A DNA stretch of 64,000 bases from JAAYCI01 sp964550985 (GTDB taxonomy: Bacteria > Bacillota > Clostridia > Oscillospirales > Ruminococcaceae): assembly GCA_964550985.1 (NCBI GenBank), contig CAZKBM010000004.1, positions 21,406-85,405 on the forward strand, in the 5' to 3' direction. The first letter of the stretch is position 1, and every line of letters begins with the position of its first letter. Below the pieces are notes generated by a model. It was not told where the DNA came from, did not search any database, and saw only the letters and a list, made by a program, of their open reading frames with translations. The position numbers and the translations under genes were made by a program. Shown one piece after another: positions 22,927-30,906 of this stretch.

Positions 22927-24363
22927 TTACCGTTCAAACGTGTTTTGAATATCTCGAATCTGCTCCATCACATGGATGATGTCCTTGCCGGTGGTGTAGA
23001 AGTGGGGCGCCACGCGGATGATATCGCCACGGGCCGAGGCAATGATGTTGCGTTTGCCCAGTTCCACTTCCATCTGGTGAGAATCCATTCGCAGGCGAAT
23101 GGCCGTGGTGCCGCCCTTGCGGGCGATATCCCGGGGGCTCACCATGTCCAGGCCCTGTTTGTCCGCCTCTTGAATGGCAATTTTGCTTAAAAAGTCAATG
23201 CGCTCCTGTATGGCGGGCACACCCACCTCGTTCACAATTTCAAGCCCGGCGCGGGCTGCAAAACTCGTCATCACCGGGGGGGTGCCGGTGTCAAAACGGC
23301 GGGTGCCCTCGGCGTAATCCAGCTGGCGCACCTTAAACGAGAAGGGGTTCTCCTGCCCAAACCAGCCGGTAAGCGCGGGTTTCAGCTTGGGAATCAGGTT
23401 TTTGTTCACATACAAAAACGCTATGCCCGGTATGCCAAACAGGTATTTCAGCGTGCCGGTGGTGTAGATATCGATGTTCTGCTTGTGTACGTCTATGGGG
23501 CAGGTGCCGCAGGCCTGGTAGCCATCCACCAGCACCAGGCTGCCCTTGCGGTGGGCAATGTCCACAATCGCGTCCACATCCTGCTTAAAGCCGTTGGCGT
23601 AGTACACGTGTGCAAACGATGTGATGAGGGTGCGGTCGTCAATATAGCGCTCGTACTCGGCCAAATCCACCTGGCCGTCGCGCACGGGCACATAGTCCAC
23701 CCGGCAGCCGTACTTCTGGTTGGCCAGCCACACATGCCCCACGGTGGGGAACTCGGCCTCGGTGGCCACAACCTTGTCCCGTTTGCCGCTGTAATCCAAG
23801 GCGCTGGCAATGCCGCCAATCGCGTCCGAAACCGAAAGCGTAACCGCAATTTCGTCCACGTCCGCCCCAATCAGCTTGGCAAACTCGGCTTTTGCCAAAA
23901 CCACCTCGTCGCACCAGTAGTCCCAGTCCATGCCCACGCTCAGCCAGTTGTCCAGGTAGCGTTCAATGGCGCCGCGCACCCGCTTGCTCTGCGCGCTTTG
24001 TGAGCAGTTGGCCACATGGGCCACATTCTTCAAAATGGGGAACTCCTCGCGCCAGCGCAAAAAGTCACTCTCGCTCAGCCTTCCGTTAAACTGGTATGGG
24101 CCATCTATGCCCCCCGCCCCGGCATGGCTTACCGCCGGGGGCTGTGCATAGGCAGGCGCAGGGGCCGCCGCCGGGTGGAAAGGCGCAGGGGCCGCCACTG
24201 CGGCCGGTGCGCCGCCCGCCCCCGCCCGTATAAGCTGCAAGCCCTTTGCCTGCGCCAGGTCTTTTGCCGCCGAGGTAATCACATCCTCAGCGCCACAAGT
24301 CAGGGTAGTCTCCCCTCGGGCCAGCAGCGCCTGTACCTCCGAGGCGGTAATGAACCGCTTCAT
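22927..24363 (-). CDS. Class V PLP enzyme with EutQ-like N-terminal microcompartment module
   Basis: 478-aa predicted cargo enzyme. Residues 1-46 (FITASEVQALLARGE, then VITSAAKDLAQAKGLQL) resemble the N-terminal module of EutQ and EutT. A Pro/Ala-rich linker runs from 47 to about 88, then a class V aminotransferase fold related to kynureninase/isopenicillin-N-epimerase/SufS proteins. Asp280 (LVLVDGYQACG) should contact the PLP nitrogen and Lys306 (TTGTLKYLFG) form the Schiff base. It may be a transaminase, lyase or epimerase; the reaction is not known. It is first gene of the microcompartment operon, with GGAGGG eight nt before ATG. Confidence 0.88.
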   Translation of the reverse strand: MKRFITASEVQALLARGETTLTCGAEDVITSAAKDLAQAKGLQLIRAGAGGAPAAVAAPAPFHPAAAPAPAYAQPPAVSHAGAGGIDGPYQFNGRLSESDFLRWREEFPILKNVAHVANCSQSAQSKRVRGAIERYLDNWLSVGMDWDYWCDEVVLAKAEFAKLIGADVDEIAVTLSVSDAIGGIASALDYSGKRDKVVATEAEFPTVGHVWLANQKYGCRVDYVPVRDGQVDLAEYERYIDDRTLITSFAHVYYANGFKQDVDAIVDIAHRKGSLVLVDGYQACGTCPIDVHKQNIDIYTTGTLKYLFGIPGIAFLYVNKNLIPKLKPALTGWFGQENPFSFKVRQLDYAEGTRRFDTGTPPVMTSFAARAGLEIVNEVGVPAIQERIDFLSKIAIQEADKQGLDMVSPRDIARKGGTTAIRLRMDSHQMEVELGKRNIIASARGDIIRVAPHFYTTGKDIIHVMEQIRDIQNTFER

Positions 24364-24382
24364 TTACGCATCCCTCCAATTC

Positions 24383-24397
24383 TATAGCCCAGCTATA
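24383..24397. promoter_or_regulatory. Palindrome ahead of the microcompartment operon
   Basis: TATAGC-CCA-GCTATA, perfect 6-bp arms, about 20 nt upstream of the first ATG of the operon. It may be an operator or contain the -10 region. No convincing -35/-10 pair was found in the 295-bp gap 24364-24658, so the promoter may be activator-dependent. Confidence 0.35.
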
Positions 24398-24581
24398 AAT
24401 ATTGTTTTGCTTCAAATATTGGGGTTTGGTGCCTTCTTCCCCAATAGAGTAATGGAAATTCTCACCAAAATCTGTAAACCAACTAACAAGATTCTTGTTT
24501 TTTTACTCTCTCTTTTATTTCTTTTATTTTCTTCCTACGGTTGCGCAAAAATTGGGACGGGGTGAAATTTGGCACAAAAAA

Positions 24582-24614
24582 GCCACACAGCGCACAAACC
24601 GTGCGTCATGTGGC
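24582..24614 (-). terminator. Rho-independent terminator after threonine aldolase gene
   Basis: Minus-strand stem GCCACA..GCGCAC with GTGCGC..TGTGGC (two mismatched bases each side), followed by TTTTTTG. It separates the Opp-1 operon from the microcompartment operon. Confidence 0.88.
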
Positions 24615-24658
24615 TCTCTGCTTGCCTTTAGATTACTTTTTGCTTGCTTTACATCCTC

Positions 24659-25690
24659 TTACAGCGTATCCAAATACTCACCCAGGGCTTTTGCCGCCAC
24701 TTGTACATCCTCTTTGTCCACCTCGTGGCTGGTAACAAAGCGGTAGCGGCCGTTCATCAGCCCATTGGCTAAAATTCCCTTGCGGGCCATAAAATCTACA
24801 AACTGCTGCGAGGAAAACGCCGGGTTCAAAGGTTTCCACCACACCATGTTGATATGCGCGCGGCTGGGGTCAATTTCAATACCCGGCATCTCGGCCAAAA
24901 GCCCGGCCAGGGTCTGGGCGTTTTCATGGTCCTCATGCAGGCGCTTGGTCATTTTTTCCAGGCTGATTAAACCGCAGGCGGCCAGCACCCCGGCCTGCCG
25001 CATTCCACCGCCCATGGCCTTGCGGGCCCTGCGGGCCTTTGCAATAAAATCCTTACTGCCGCACAACAGGGAACCCACCGGGCTGCAAAGCCCCTTGGAA
25101 AGGCAGAACATCATGGTATCTGCCAAAGCGCAAATTCGGGTGGGCGGTACGCCCAGCGCTAAGGCCGTGTTAAAAATACGCGCGCCATCCAGGTGGATGT
25201 TCAGGCCGTACTCGCGGGCGGCCCCGCAGGTGGCCTCCATCATGGCCATGGGGGCCGCTATGCCGCCATTTGTAGCGTTTTCCAGGCACAGCAGGGTGGT
25301 GCGCGGGTAGTGGTAATCGTCGGGTTTTACATTCGCGTGCACATCCTCGGCGCTTATAAAATCGTCGCTGCGGTCAATGGGGGTGCAGCTAACGCCCGCA
25401 AACCTGGCCGCCGCCCCCCCTTCGGCAATATAGGTGTGGCTGCGTATCCCCGCCAGCATCTCATCGCCCGGGCGGGTGTGCGTCATAATGGCAAGCTGGT
25501 TTGCCATGGTGCCCGTGGGCACAAACAGGGCCGCCTCCTTACCCACCATTTCGGCCGCCAGTTCCTCCAGCCGGTTTACCGTGGGGTCATCGCCGTATAC
25601 ATCGTCGCCCACCTCGGCATTTGCCATCGCCCTGCGCATCTCCTCTGTGGGTTTTGTAACCGTGTCGCTTCTCAGGTCAATCCTCTTCAT
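24659..25690 (-). CDS. Low-specificity threonine aldolase
   Basis: 343-aa PLP enzyme splitting threonine (or allo-threonine) to glycine and acetaldehyde. Family signatures: RSDTVTKPTEEMR at the N-terminus, GDDVYGDDPTVNRLE, an active-site Asp in HLDGARIFN (D168) and Schiff-base Lys199 in FCLSKGLCSPVGS. ATG 25690 has AAAGGGAG upstream; an in-frame ATG 105 nt upstream has no ribosome site and gives unrelated sequence. It is last gene of the Opp-1 operon, fitting degradation of imported peptides. Confidence 0.92.
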   Translation of the reverse strand: MKRIDLRSDTVTKPTEEMRRAMANAEVGDDVYGDDPTVNRLEELAAEMVGKEAALFVPTGTMANQLAIMTHTRPGDEMLAGIRSHTYIAEGGAAARFAGVSCTPIDRSDDFISAEDVHANVKPDDYHYPRTTLLCLENATNGGIAAPMAMMEATCGAAREYGLNIHLDGARIFNTALALGVPPTRICALADTMMFCLSKGLCSPVGSLLCGSKDFIAKARRARKAMGGGMRQAGVLAACGLISLEKMTKRLHEDHENAQTLAGLLAEMPGIEIDPSRAHINMVWWKPLNPAFSSQQFVDFMARKGILANGLMNGRYRFVTSHEVDKEDVQVAAKALGEYLDTL

Positions 25691-25800
25691 TGGGCATCTC
25701 CCTTTCTCATTCAATCGCAATTTTCTGTATACCGCATTTGAACCTGTGCAGCAGGGGCAAAAGAGACGCAAAACTTCTCTTCTTACGCCGTCCAAAAAAC

Positions 25801-27060
25801 CTAGCAGTCCCCCGCCGCCGTTTCGGCCAATTGTACCACATTCCCCTCTCTCATTACAAAGTGGCAGTGGGCAAACTGCGCGGGGTTTTGGGGCGCATTT
25901 GACGGAAAGGCCGCAATATCGGCCACACAGCCCACCTCCAAACGCCCAAGGCCGGGGCGGCCCACTATGGCGGCGTTTGCGCTGGTGGCAGCCTGCAGCG
26001 CCCGCAAAGGGGCCGCGCCGCTTTTGGCCCAGCTTCCAAATTCCCGCCAGCTCTCGTAGCTCTGATGGCGGGAGACAAAATCGCTGCCATAGCCCAGCAG
26101 CAGTTTGCTGTTTAAAATAATCTGGCGGCTTTTTAGCAATTTGTCGCGATATTTCTCAATCCGTTCCCGCGTTTGTGGGCTTAGGGTAGGGTCCTTTTCG
26201 TCGGCATACAACAATTCGTCAAACGCCGCAAAGGTGGGCACCAAATATACCCCACGCGCCTCCATCAGGGCGGCCGTCTCCTCATCCATCAGGCTGCCGT
26301 GCTCAATGCCCGCTATGCCGTAGCGCACAAGTTTTTGCATCACCGGCGGGCTGTAGGCATGGGCCGTTACGGGCAGCCGCATGGCGTGGGCCACCTCAAA
26401 AATCGCCTCCAGTTCTGCATCGGTAAACTCCAGCCGCTCGTCCAGGCCATCTTCGCCCGCCATATCGTGCGAGGCCAAAATCTTGATGAAATCCGCCCCG
26501 TACTTTGCCTCCCGTCGCACGCATTCGGCAAAAAAATCCACCCCCGAGCCCGCCGCGCCGGGCTGCAACAGCCCCGAAACCACCGGGTTTTTGGCAATGC
26601 TGCGCGAAAGGTCTCCATGCCCGCCCGAAACGGTTAGCCCGTGGGCCGAAACCACCAGCCGGGCCGCCTCAAAATGCCCTTCATCTATGGCGCGTTTTAC
26701 ATCTGCCAGCCCAAAGCCCCGTGCAAAACTGCCCAGTACCCGCAGGGTGGTAAAGCCACGCTGCAAAGCTTTTTGCGCCGTGTGCAGCGCCCCCAGGGCC
26801 AGCCATTCATCCGTAAAAGTGGCAAAATCGGTATAGATGTTCTCAAAGGTAAAAAATTCGGGGTGCACATGGGCGTCAATTAGGCCGGGGGTAACCAAAA
26901 AGGCGCGCAGGTCAATCTCCCTCGCGCCCTCGGGCAGGGGCAGGTTTTCTCCCAGGGCCTCAATGCGCCCATCCCGCACCATAATATCCCGGCCGGTCTC
27001 CACCCTGCCGCTCACTCCGTCATACAGCGCCCTACAGCGCAGCAGAACGGCGCCTTTCAT
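25801..27060 (-). CDS. Imidazolonepropionase/Xaa-Pro dipeptidase-like amidohydrolase
   Basis: 419-aa metal-dependent amidohydrolase. Ligands seen: H64xH66 (DAHVHPE), Lys in DFIKILAS (carbamylated-lysine candidate), His in VTAHAYSP, His in IEHGSL and Asp in GYGSDF. This arrangement matches the binuclear Sgx9260/prolidase-like branch that often cleaves dipeptides with hydrophobic N-acyl or proline residues. The ATG directly follows the stop codon of the oppF gene, so it is translationally linked to peptide import. Confidence 0.85.
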   Translation of the reverse strand: MKGAVLLRCRALYDGVSGRVETGRDIMVRDGRIEALGENLPLPEGAREIDLRAFLVTPGLIDAHVHPEFFTFENIYTDFATFTDEWLALGALHTAQKALQRGFTTLRVLGSFARGFGLADVKRAIDEGHFEAARLVVSAHGLTVSGGHGDLSRSIAKNPVVSGLLQPGAAGSGVDFFAECVRREAKYGADFIKILASHDMAGEDGLDERLEFTDAELEAIFEVAHAMRLPVTAHAYSPPVMQKLVRYGIAGIEHGSLMDEETAALMEARGVYLVPTFAAFDELLYADEKDPTLSPQTRERIEKYRDKLLKSRQIILNSKLLLGYGSDFVSRHQSYESWREFGSWAKSGAAPLRALQAATSANAAIVGRPGLGRLEVGCVADIAAFPSNAPQNPAQFAHCHFVMREGNVVQLAETAAGDC

Positions 27061-28020
27061 CTAAACCGCCCCCTCGTACAAATAGCAACCCACCTCGTGG
27101 CCCGCGCCCTGGTCTTTCAGGGGGAAGTCCCGTTCGCTGCAGGCGGGGCAGGCGTGCTCACACCTTGGGGCAAAACGGCAGCCGGGCTTTGGCTCAATGG
27201 GGCTGGTCACCTCGCCCCGTATGGCGCGCTTGCGGCTGCGCATAATCTGTACATCCGGCACCGGTATGGCCGAAAGCAGGGCCTTTGTGTAAGGGTGCAG
27301 CGGGTTTTGGAACAACTCTTCACTGCTGGCGGCCTCCACGCACTGGCCCATATACAAAACCGCAATATTGTTTGAAATATGTTTTACCACCGATAAATCA
27401 TGGGTAATAAACATATAGGAAAGCCCCATCTTCTCCTGCAAATCCATCAGCAGGTTCAATATTTGTGCCTGGATGGAGACGTCCAGGGCGCTCACGGGCT
27501 CGTCACACACAATCAGCCGGGGTTCCAGCGCCAGGGCCCTTGCCACCCCAACACGCTGGCGGCGGCCGCCGTCCAGTTCATGCGGGTAGACGTTCACCAT
27601 CTGGTGTGAGAGGCCAACTGTATCTAAAAGCTGCATCACACGGTCATTTACATCCTTTTTCCCCGTCAATATTTTGTTCACCACTATGGGCTCGCGTATA
27701 ATATCCCCAATGCTTTTGCGCGGGTTTAACGAGGAATAGGGGTCCTGAAAGATGATTTGCACCTGGCGGTGCATCTGGTGCATCTGTGCTTTTGAATAGT
27801 TGAGGATGTTTTTCCCCTCAAAAAGCACCTCGCCTGCGGTGGGCTCTATCAGGCGCAAAATCAGCCGCCCCAGGGTTGATTTACCGCAGCCAGACTCACC
27901 CACAACGCCCAGGGTCTCGCCGCGGTTGATGCTGATGTTGATATCATCTACGGCGTGTAAAAGCCCCCGTTTGGTGGGGAAATATTTTTTTAAACCTACG
28001 GTTTGTAGCAGCGGCTCCAT
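27061..28020 (-). CDS. oppF: Oligopeptide ABC transporter ATP-binding protein OppF (system 1)
   Basis: 319-aa ATPase: Walker A GESGCGKST, Walker B VCDEPVSALD, His switch ITHDLSVV, and the C-terminal oligopeptide-transporter Cys motif (CRFAPRCEHACPAC) expected for an Fe-S binding tail. The ABC signature is ELDGGRRQR rather than LSGGQ, a variant found in some Firmicutes OppF/DppF proteins. It works with OppD encoded just upstream. Confidence 0.93.
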   Translation of the reverse strand: MEPLLQTVGLKKYFPTKRGLLHAVDDINISINRGETLGVVGESGCGKSTLGRLILRLIEPTAGEVLFEGKNILNYSKAQMHQMHRQVQIIFQDPYSSLNPRKSIGDIIREPIVVNKILTGKKDVNDRVMQLLDTVGLSHQMVNVYPHELDGGRRQRVGVARALALEPRLIVCDEPVSALDVSIQAQILNLLMDLQEKMGLSYMFITHDLSVVKHISNNIAVLYMGQCVEAASSEELFQNPLHPYTKALLSAIPVPDVQIMRSRKRAIRGEVTSPIEPKPGCRFAPRCEHACPACSERDFPLKDQGAGHEVGCYLYEGAV

Positions 28021-28035
28021 GGGCGCTTCCTCCCT

Positions 28036-28998
28036 TTATTTGTAAAGATGGCAGCAGATGGTATGGCCGCCCCTTTGGCAGGGCTGCGGGGGGGCTGTTT
28101 TGCACACCTCCATCGCACGCGGGCAACGCGCCGCAAAGCGGCAGCCCTCGGGCAGGGCGGTTGGGTCGGGCGCCATGCCAACAATGGGCGAAAGGCGGCG
28201 GGTTTTTTCATTCAAATTGGGTATGCTGCCAAAAAGCCCCAGCGTGTAGGGGTGGTGGTCTGCGCCTTCGTAGATATCCTCCACCTCGCCGCTCTCAATA
28301 ATTTCACCCGCATACATCACCCCCACCTTGTTGCAGGTTTGGGCCACAATGCCAAGGTCGTGGGTAATCATAATGATGGCCGAATCGATTTTCTGCTTCA
28401 AATCCTCAATCATCTCCAGCACCTGCGCCTGAATGGTCACATCCAGCGCGGTGGTGGGCTCATCCGCAATTAAAAGCTGGGGGTTACAGGCCAGGGCAAT
28501 GGCAATTACCACCCGCTGCTTCATCCCGCCCGAAAATTGGTAGGGATACTCTTTTTTACGGTGGGGGGCAATGCCCACCAGGTTCAGCATCTCGTCCACA
28601 CGTTCTTCCGTCTCATGCTTATCCAGCTTTTTGTGCAGGTTAATCACTTCGGCAATCTGGTCCTCCACGGTTAAAACCGGGTTCAAGCTGGTCATCGGGT
28701 CCTGGAAGATCATCGAAATCTTCCCCCCGCGTATCTCCATCATCTCTTTTTCGGTCAGCTTTACCAGGTCCTTGCCTCCAAACTGAATGCTGCCCCTTTC
28801 AATGATGCCGCTGCGCGGGGGCAAAAGCCGCAGTATTGAAAGGGCCGTGGTGGTTTTGCCCGCGCCGGTCTCGCCCACAATGCCAAAGGTTTCGCCCGGG
28901 CGTAGCGCAAAGCTTACGCCGTTCACGGCCTGGGCGGTGCCACGGTCGGTTTTATAAACCACTTTTAAATCTTCCACACGAATGGTCTCTTCCTGCAT
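28036..28998 (-). CDS. oppD: Oligopeptide ABC transporter ATP-binding protein OppD (system 1)
   Basis: 320-aa ATPase with Walker A GETGAGKTT, signature FSGGMKQRVVIAIAL, Walker B LIADEPTTALD and a C-terminal Cys motif CRFAARCPRAMEVC. ATG 28998 (MQEETIRVEDL) with GGAGAGG is preferred over a much longer in-frame extension that runs back into oppC. Confidence 0.93.
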   Translation of the reverse strand: MQEETIRVEDLKVVYKTDRGTAQAVNGVSFALRPGETFGIVGETGAGKTTTALSILRLLPPRSGIIERGSIQFGGKDLVKLTEKEMMEIRGGKISMIFQDPMTSLNPVLTVEDQIAEVINLHKKLDKHETEERVDEMLNLVGIAPHRKKEYPYQFSGGMKQRVVIAIALACNPQLLIADEPTTALDVTIQAQVLEMIEDLKQKIDSAIIMITHDLGIVAQTCNKVGVMYAGEIIESGEVEDIYEGADHHPYTLGLFGSIPNLNEKTRRLSPIVGMAPDPTALPEGCRFAARCPRAMEVCKTAPPQPCQRGGHTICCHLYK

Positions 28999-29021
28999 AG
29001 CCCTGTCCTCTCCGTCTGCGG

Positions 29022-29894
29022 TTAATTGTTTAAGCGCGGGTCCAAAGCGTCGTTCAGCCCATCGCCCAGCAGGTTTAGCGCCAGCACCGTAAGCATAATG
29101 GCAAGGCCGGGGAACAGCACAATGTAGGGCGCGTTGCGCATAAATTCCTTGCCCTCGCTCAGCATAGCACCCCACTCGGGGCTTGGGGGGATGATGCCCA
29201 GCCCCAAAAACGAGAGGCCCGCCGCCGCAATGATGATGCGCCCCACGGCCAGGGTGCTTTGCACCAAAATGGGGCCCATGGTGTTGGGCAAGATGTGCGA
29301 AGCGATGATACGCGGCACACTTACCCCCGTAACGCGGGCGGCCTCTATATACTCCATATCTTTAATAGGTAATACAAGAGAGCGCAGCAGCCTTGCATAG
29401 CTGGGTATAAAACTGATGGTCATGGCGATGAGCAAATTCACCATACCCGGCCCCAGGGCCGCCACAATGGCAATGGCCAGTAAGGTGGAGGGCACCGCCA
29501 AAAGCACGTCCATCAGCCGCATGAGGACAGAATCCCACCAGCCGCCAAAATAGGATGCCACCACGCCAATCAGCCCGCCCAGCAGCAGCGAGACGCCCAC
29601 GGCCACAAAGCCAATGATGAGCGAGACACGGCTGCCATAGATAATACGGGAGAGAATGTCTCGGCCATAGTTATCCGTACCCAAGGGGTGCTCGCTGCTG
29701 GGCGGCTGCAAACGCGCTGTCAAATCCTGGCCAATTACGTCGGTATCGTAGTTAACAAGCAGTGGGGCCAAAAGGGCCACCAGCACCAGCGCCAAAAGCA
29801 CCACCAGGCCCACAACGGCAAACTTGTTTTTGCGGAACCTACGCCATACCTCGCTCAACTGGCTTTTTGCCCGTACTTCATTTCCCTGTTTCAC
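29022..29894 (-). CDS. oppC: Oligopeptide ABC transporter permease OppC (system 1)
   Basis: 290-aa permease with an N-terminal helix, the LGTDNYGRDILSRIIYGSRVSL signature split by helix 2, and an EAA loop EAARVTGVSVPRIIASHILPN. GTG start at 29894 behind GGGGGG. It ends DPRLNN, a typical OppC C-terminus. Confidence 0.93.
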   Translation of the reverse strand: MKQGNEVRAKSQLSEVWRRFRKNKFAVVGLVVLLALVLVALLAPLLVNYDTDVIGQDLTARLQPPSSEHPLGTDNYGRDILSRIIYGSRVSLIIGFVAVGVSLLLGGLIGVVASYFGGWWDSVLMRLMDVLLAVPSTLLAIAIVAALGPGMVNLLIAMTISFIPSYARLLRSLVLPIKDMEYIEAARVTGVSVPRIIASHILPNTMGPILVQSTLAVGRIIIAAAGLSFLGLGIIPPSPEWGAMLSEGKEFMRNAPYIVLFPGLAIMLTVLALNLLGDGLNDALDPRLNN

Positions 29895-29909
29895 GCCATT
29901 CCCCCCTTT

Positions 29910-30830
29910 CTATTTTTCGCGCAGGCGGGGGTCGATGTACGCATAGGATACATCCACCGCCAGGTTGACAATACAGAAAAACAGCGCCAATAGTATTACG
30001 CAGCCCATCACCACGGGCTCATCTTTCATCCGTATGGAATCCACCAGCAGTGCGCCAATGCCCGGCATACCAAACACGTTTTCCACCAAAACGGTGCCGC
30101 CCAGCATGGTGCCAAAGTTGATGCCCAACACCGTCACCACGGGTATCAGGGTGTTGCGCAGCGCGTGGTGCTTAATCACCTGCCACTGCGAGGCCCCCTT
30201 GGCCTTGGCGCTGCGGATATAATCCTCGCGTATCACCGTTAACATGGTGGTGCGCGTCATGCGGGTAACCACCGCAATGGTGCCAGCGGCCATGGCTATG
30301 GTGGGCAGCACAAAGCTTTTCAGGCCCTCGGCCCCCGTTGCGGGGAACCACCCCAGCCGCAGGGAAAAGGCCAATATCAATAGCAGCCCCAGCCAAAACA
30401 CCGGCATGGCCGAAAGCAATATGGCAAACAAAACGCTTGCGCCGTCAAAAAAGGAGTATTGCTTCATGGCCGCAATAACCCCCAGCGGCAGAGACACCAG
30501 CACCGTTAGCACAATGCTGTAAACCGTAAGCTGCAGCGTTACGGGCAGGCGGGTGGAGATGGTCTCCATCACAGGCAGGGTGTTGATGTAACTCTTACCA
30601 AAATCACCCTGTACCAGGCTGAACAAATAATCAAAATACCGGGTGAAAAAGGGCCGGTTATACCCCAGTTGCTCGTTCACCGTCTGCACTTCTTCCTCGG
30701 TGGCAAGCGGCCCCAAAATCATGCGTCCCGGCTCGCCCGGGGTAAGCGACATGATGAAAAAGATAAGCAGGGTAATGCCCACCATAACGGGAATTAAAAT
30801 GAGCAGGCGTTTTAGGATAAACTTGACCAA
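29910..30830 (-). CDS. oppB: Oligopeptide ABC transporter permease OppB (system 1)
   Basis: 306-aa permease beginning MVKFILKRLL (TTG at 30830, eight nt after AAGGGG). It has the DPB-type TPGEPGR motif and EAA loop SAKAKGASQWQVIKHHALRN. An ATG at 30857 is in frame but lies inside a 15-bp intergenic stem, so TTG is preferred. Confidence 0.92.
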   Translation of the reverse strand: MVKFILKRLLILIPVMVGITLLIFFIMSLTPGEPGRMILGPLATEEEVQTVNEQLGYNRPFFTRYFDYLFSLVQGDFGKSYINTLPVMETISTRLPVTLQLTVYSIVLTVLVSLPLGVIAAMKQYSFFDGASVLFAILLSAMPVFWLGLLLILAFSLRLGWFPATGAEGLKSFVLPTIAMAAGTIAVVTRMTRTTMLTVIREDYIRSAKAKGASQWQVIKHHALRNTLIPVVTVLGINFGTMLGGTVLVENVFGMPGIGALLVDSIRMKDEPVVMGCVILLALFFCIVNLAVDVSYAYIDPRLREK

Positions 30831-30856
30831 AGCGGAAACCCCTTCTTTCTGCGCCA

Positions 30857-30892
30857 TTTTCTGCCGCGCCCCTCAATGGGCGCGGCAGAAAA
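30857..30892 (-). terminator. oppA-oppB intergenic stem-loop (system 1)
   Basis: Perfect 15-bp stem TTTTCTGCCGCGCCC / GGGCGCGGCAGAAAA with a 6-nt loop, directly after the oppA stop codon. There is no long U-tract, so it is more likely a 3' stabiliser or attenuator giving excess binding protein over permease. Confidence 0.8.
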
Positions 30893-30906
30893 GGCTCAGG
30901 GTAATT

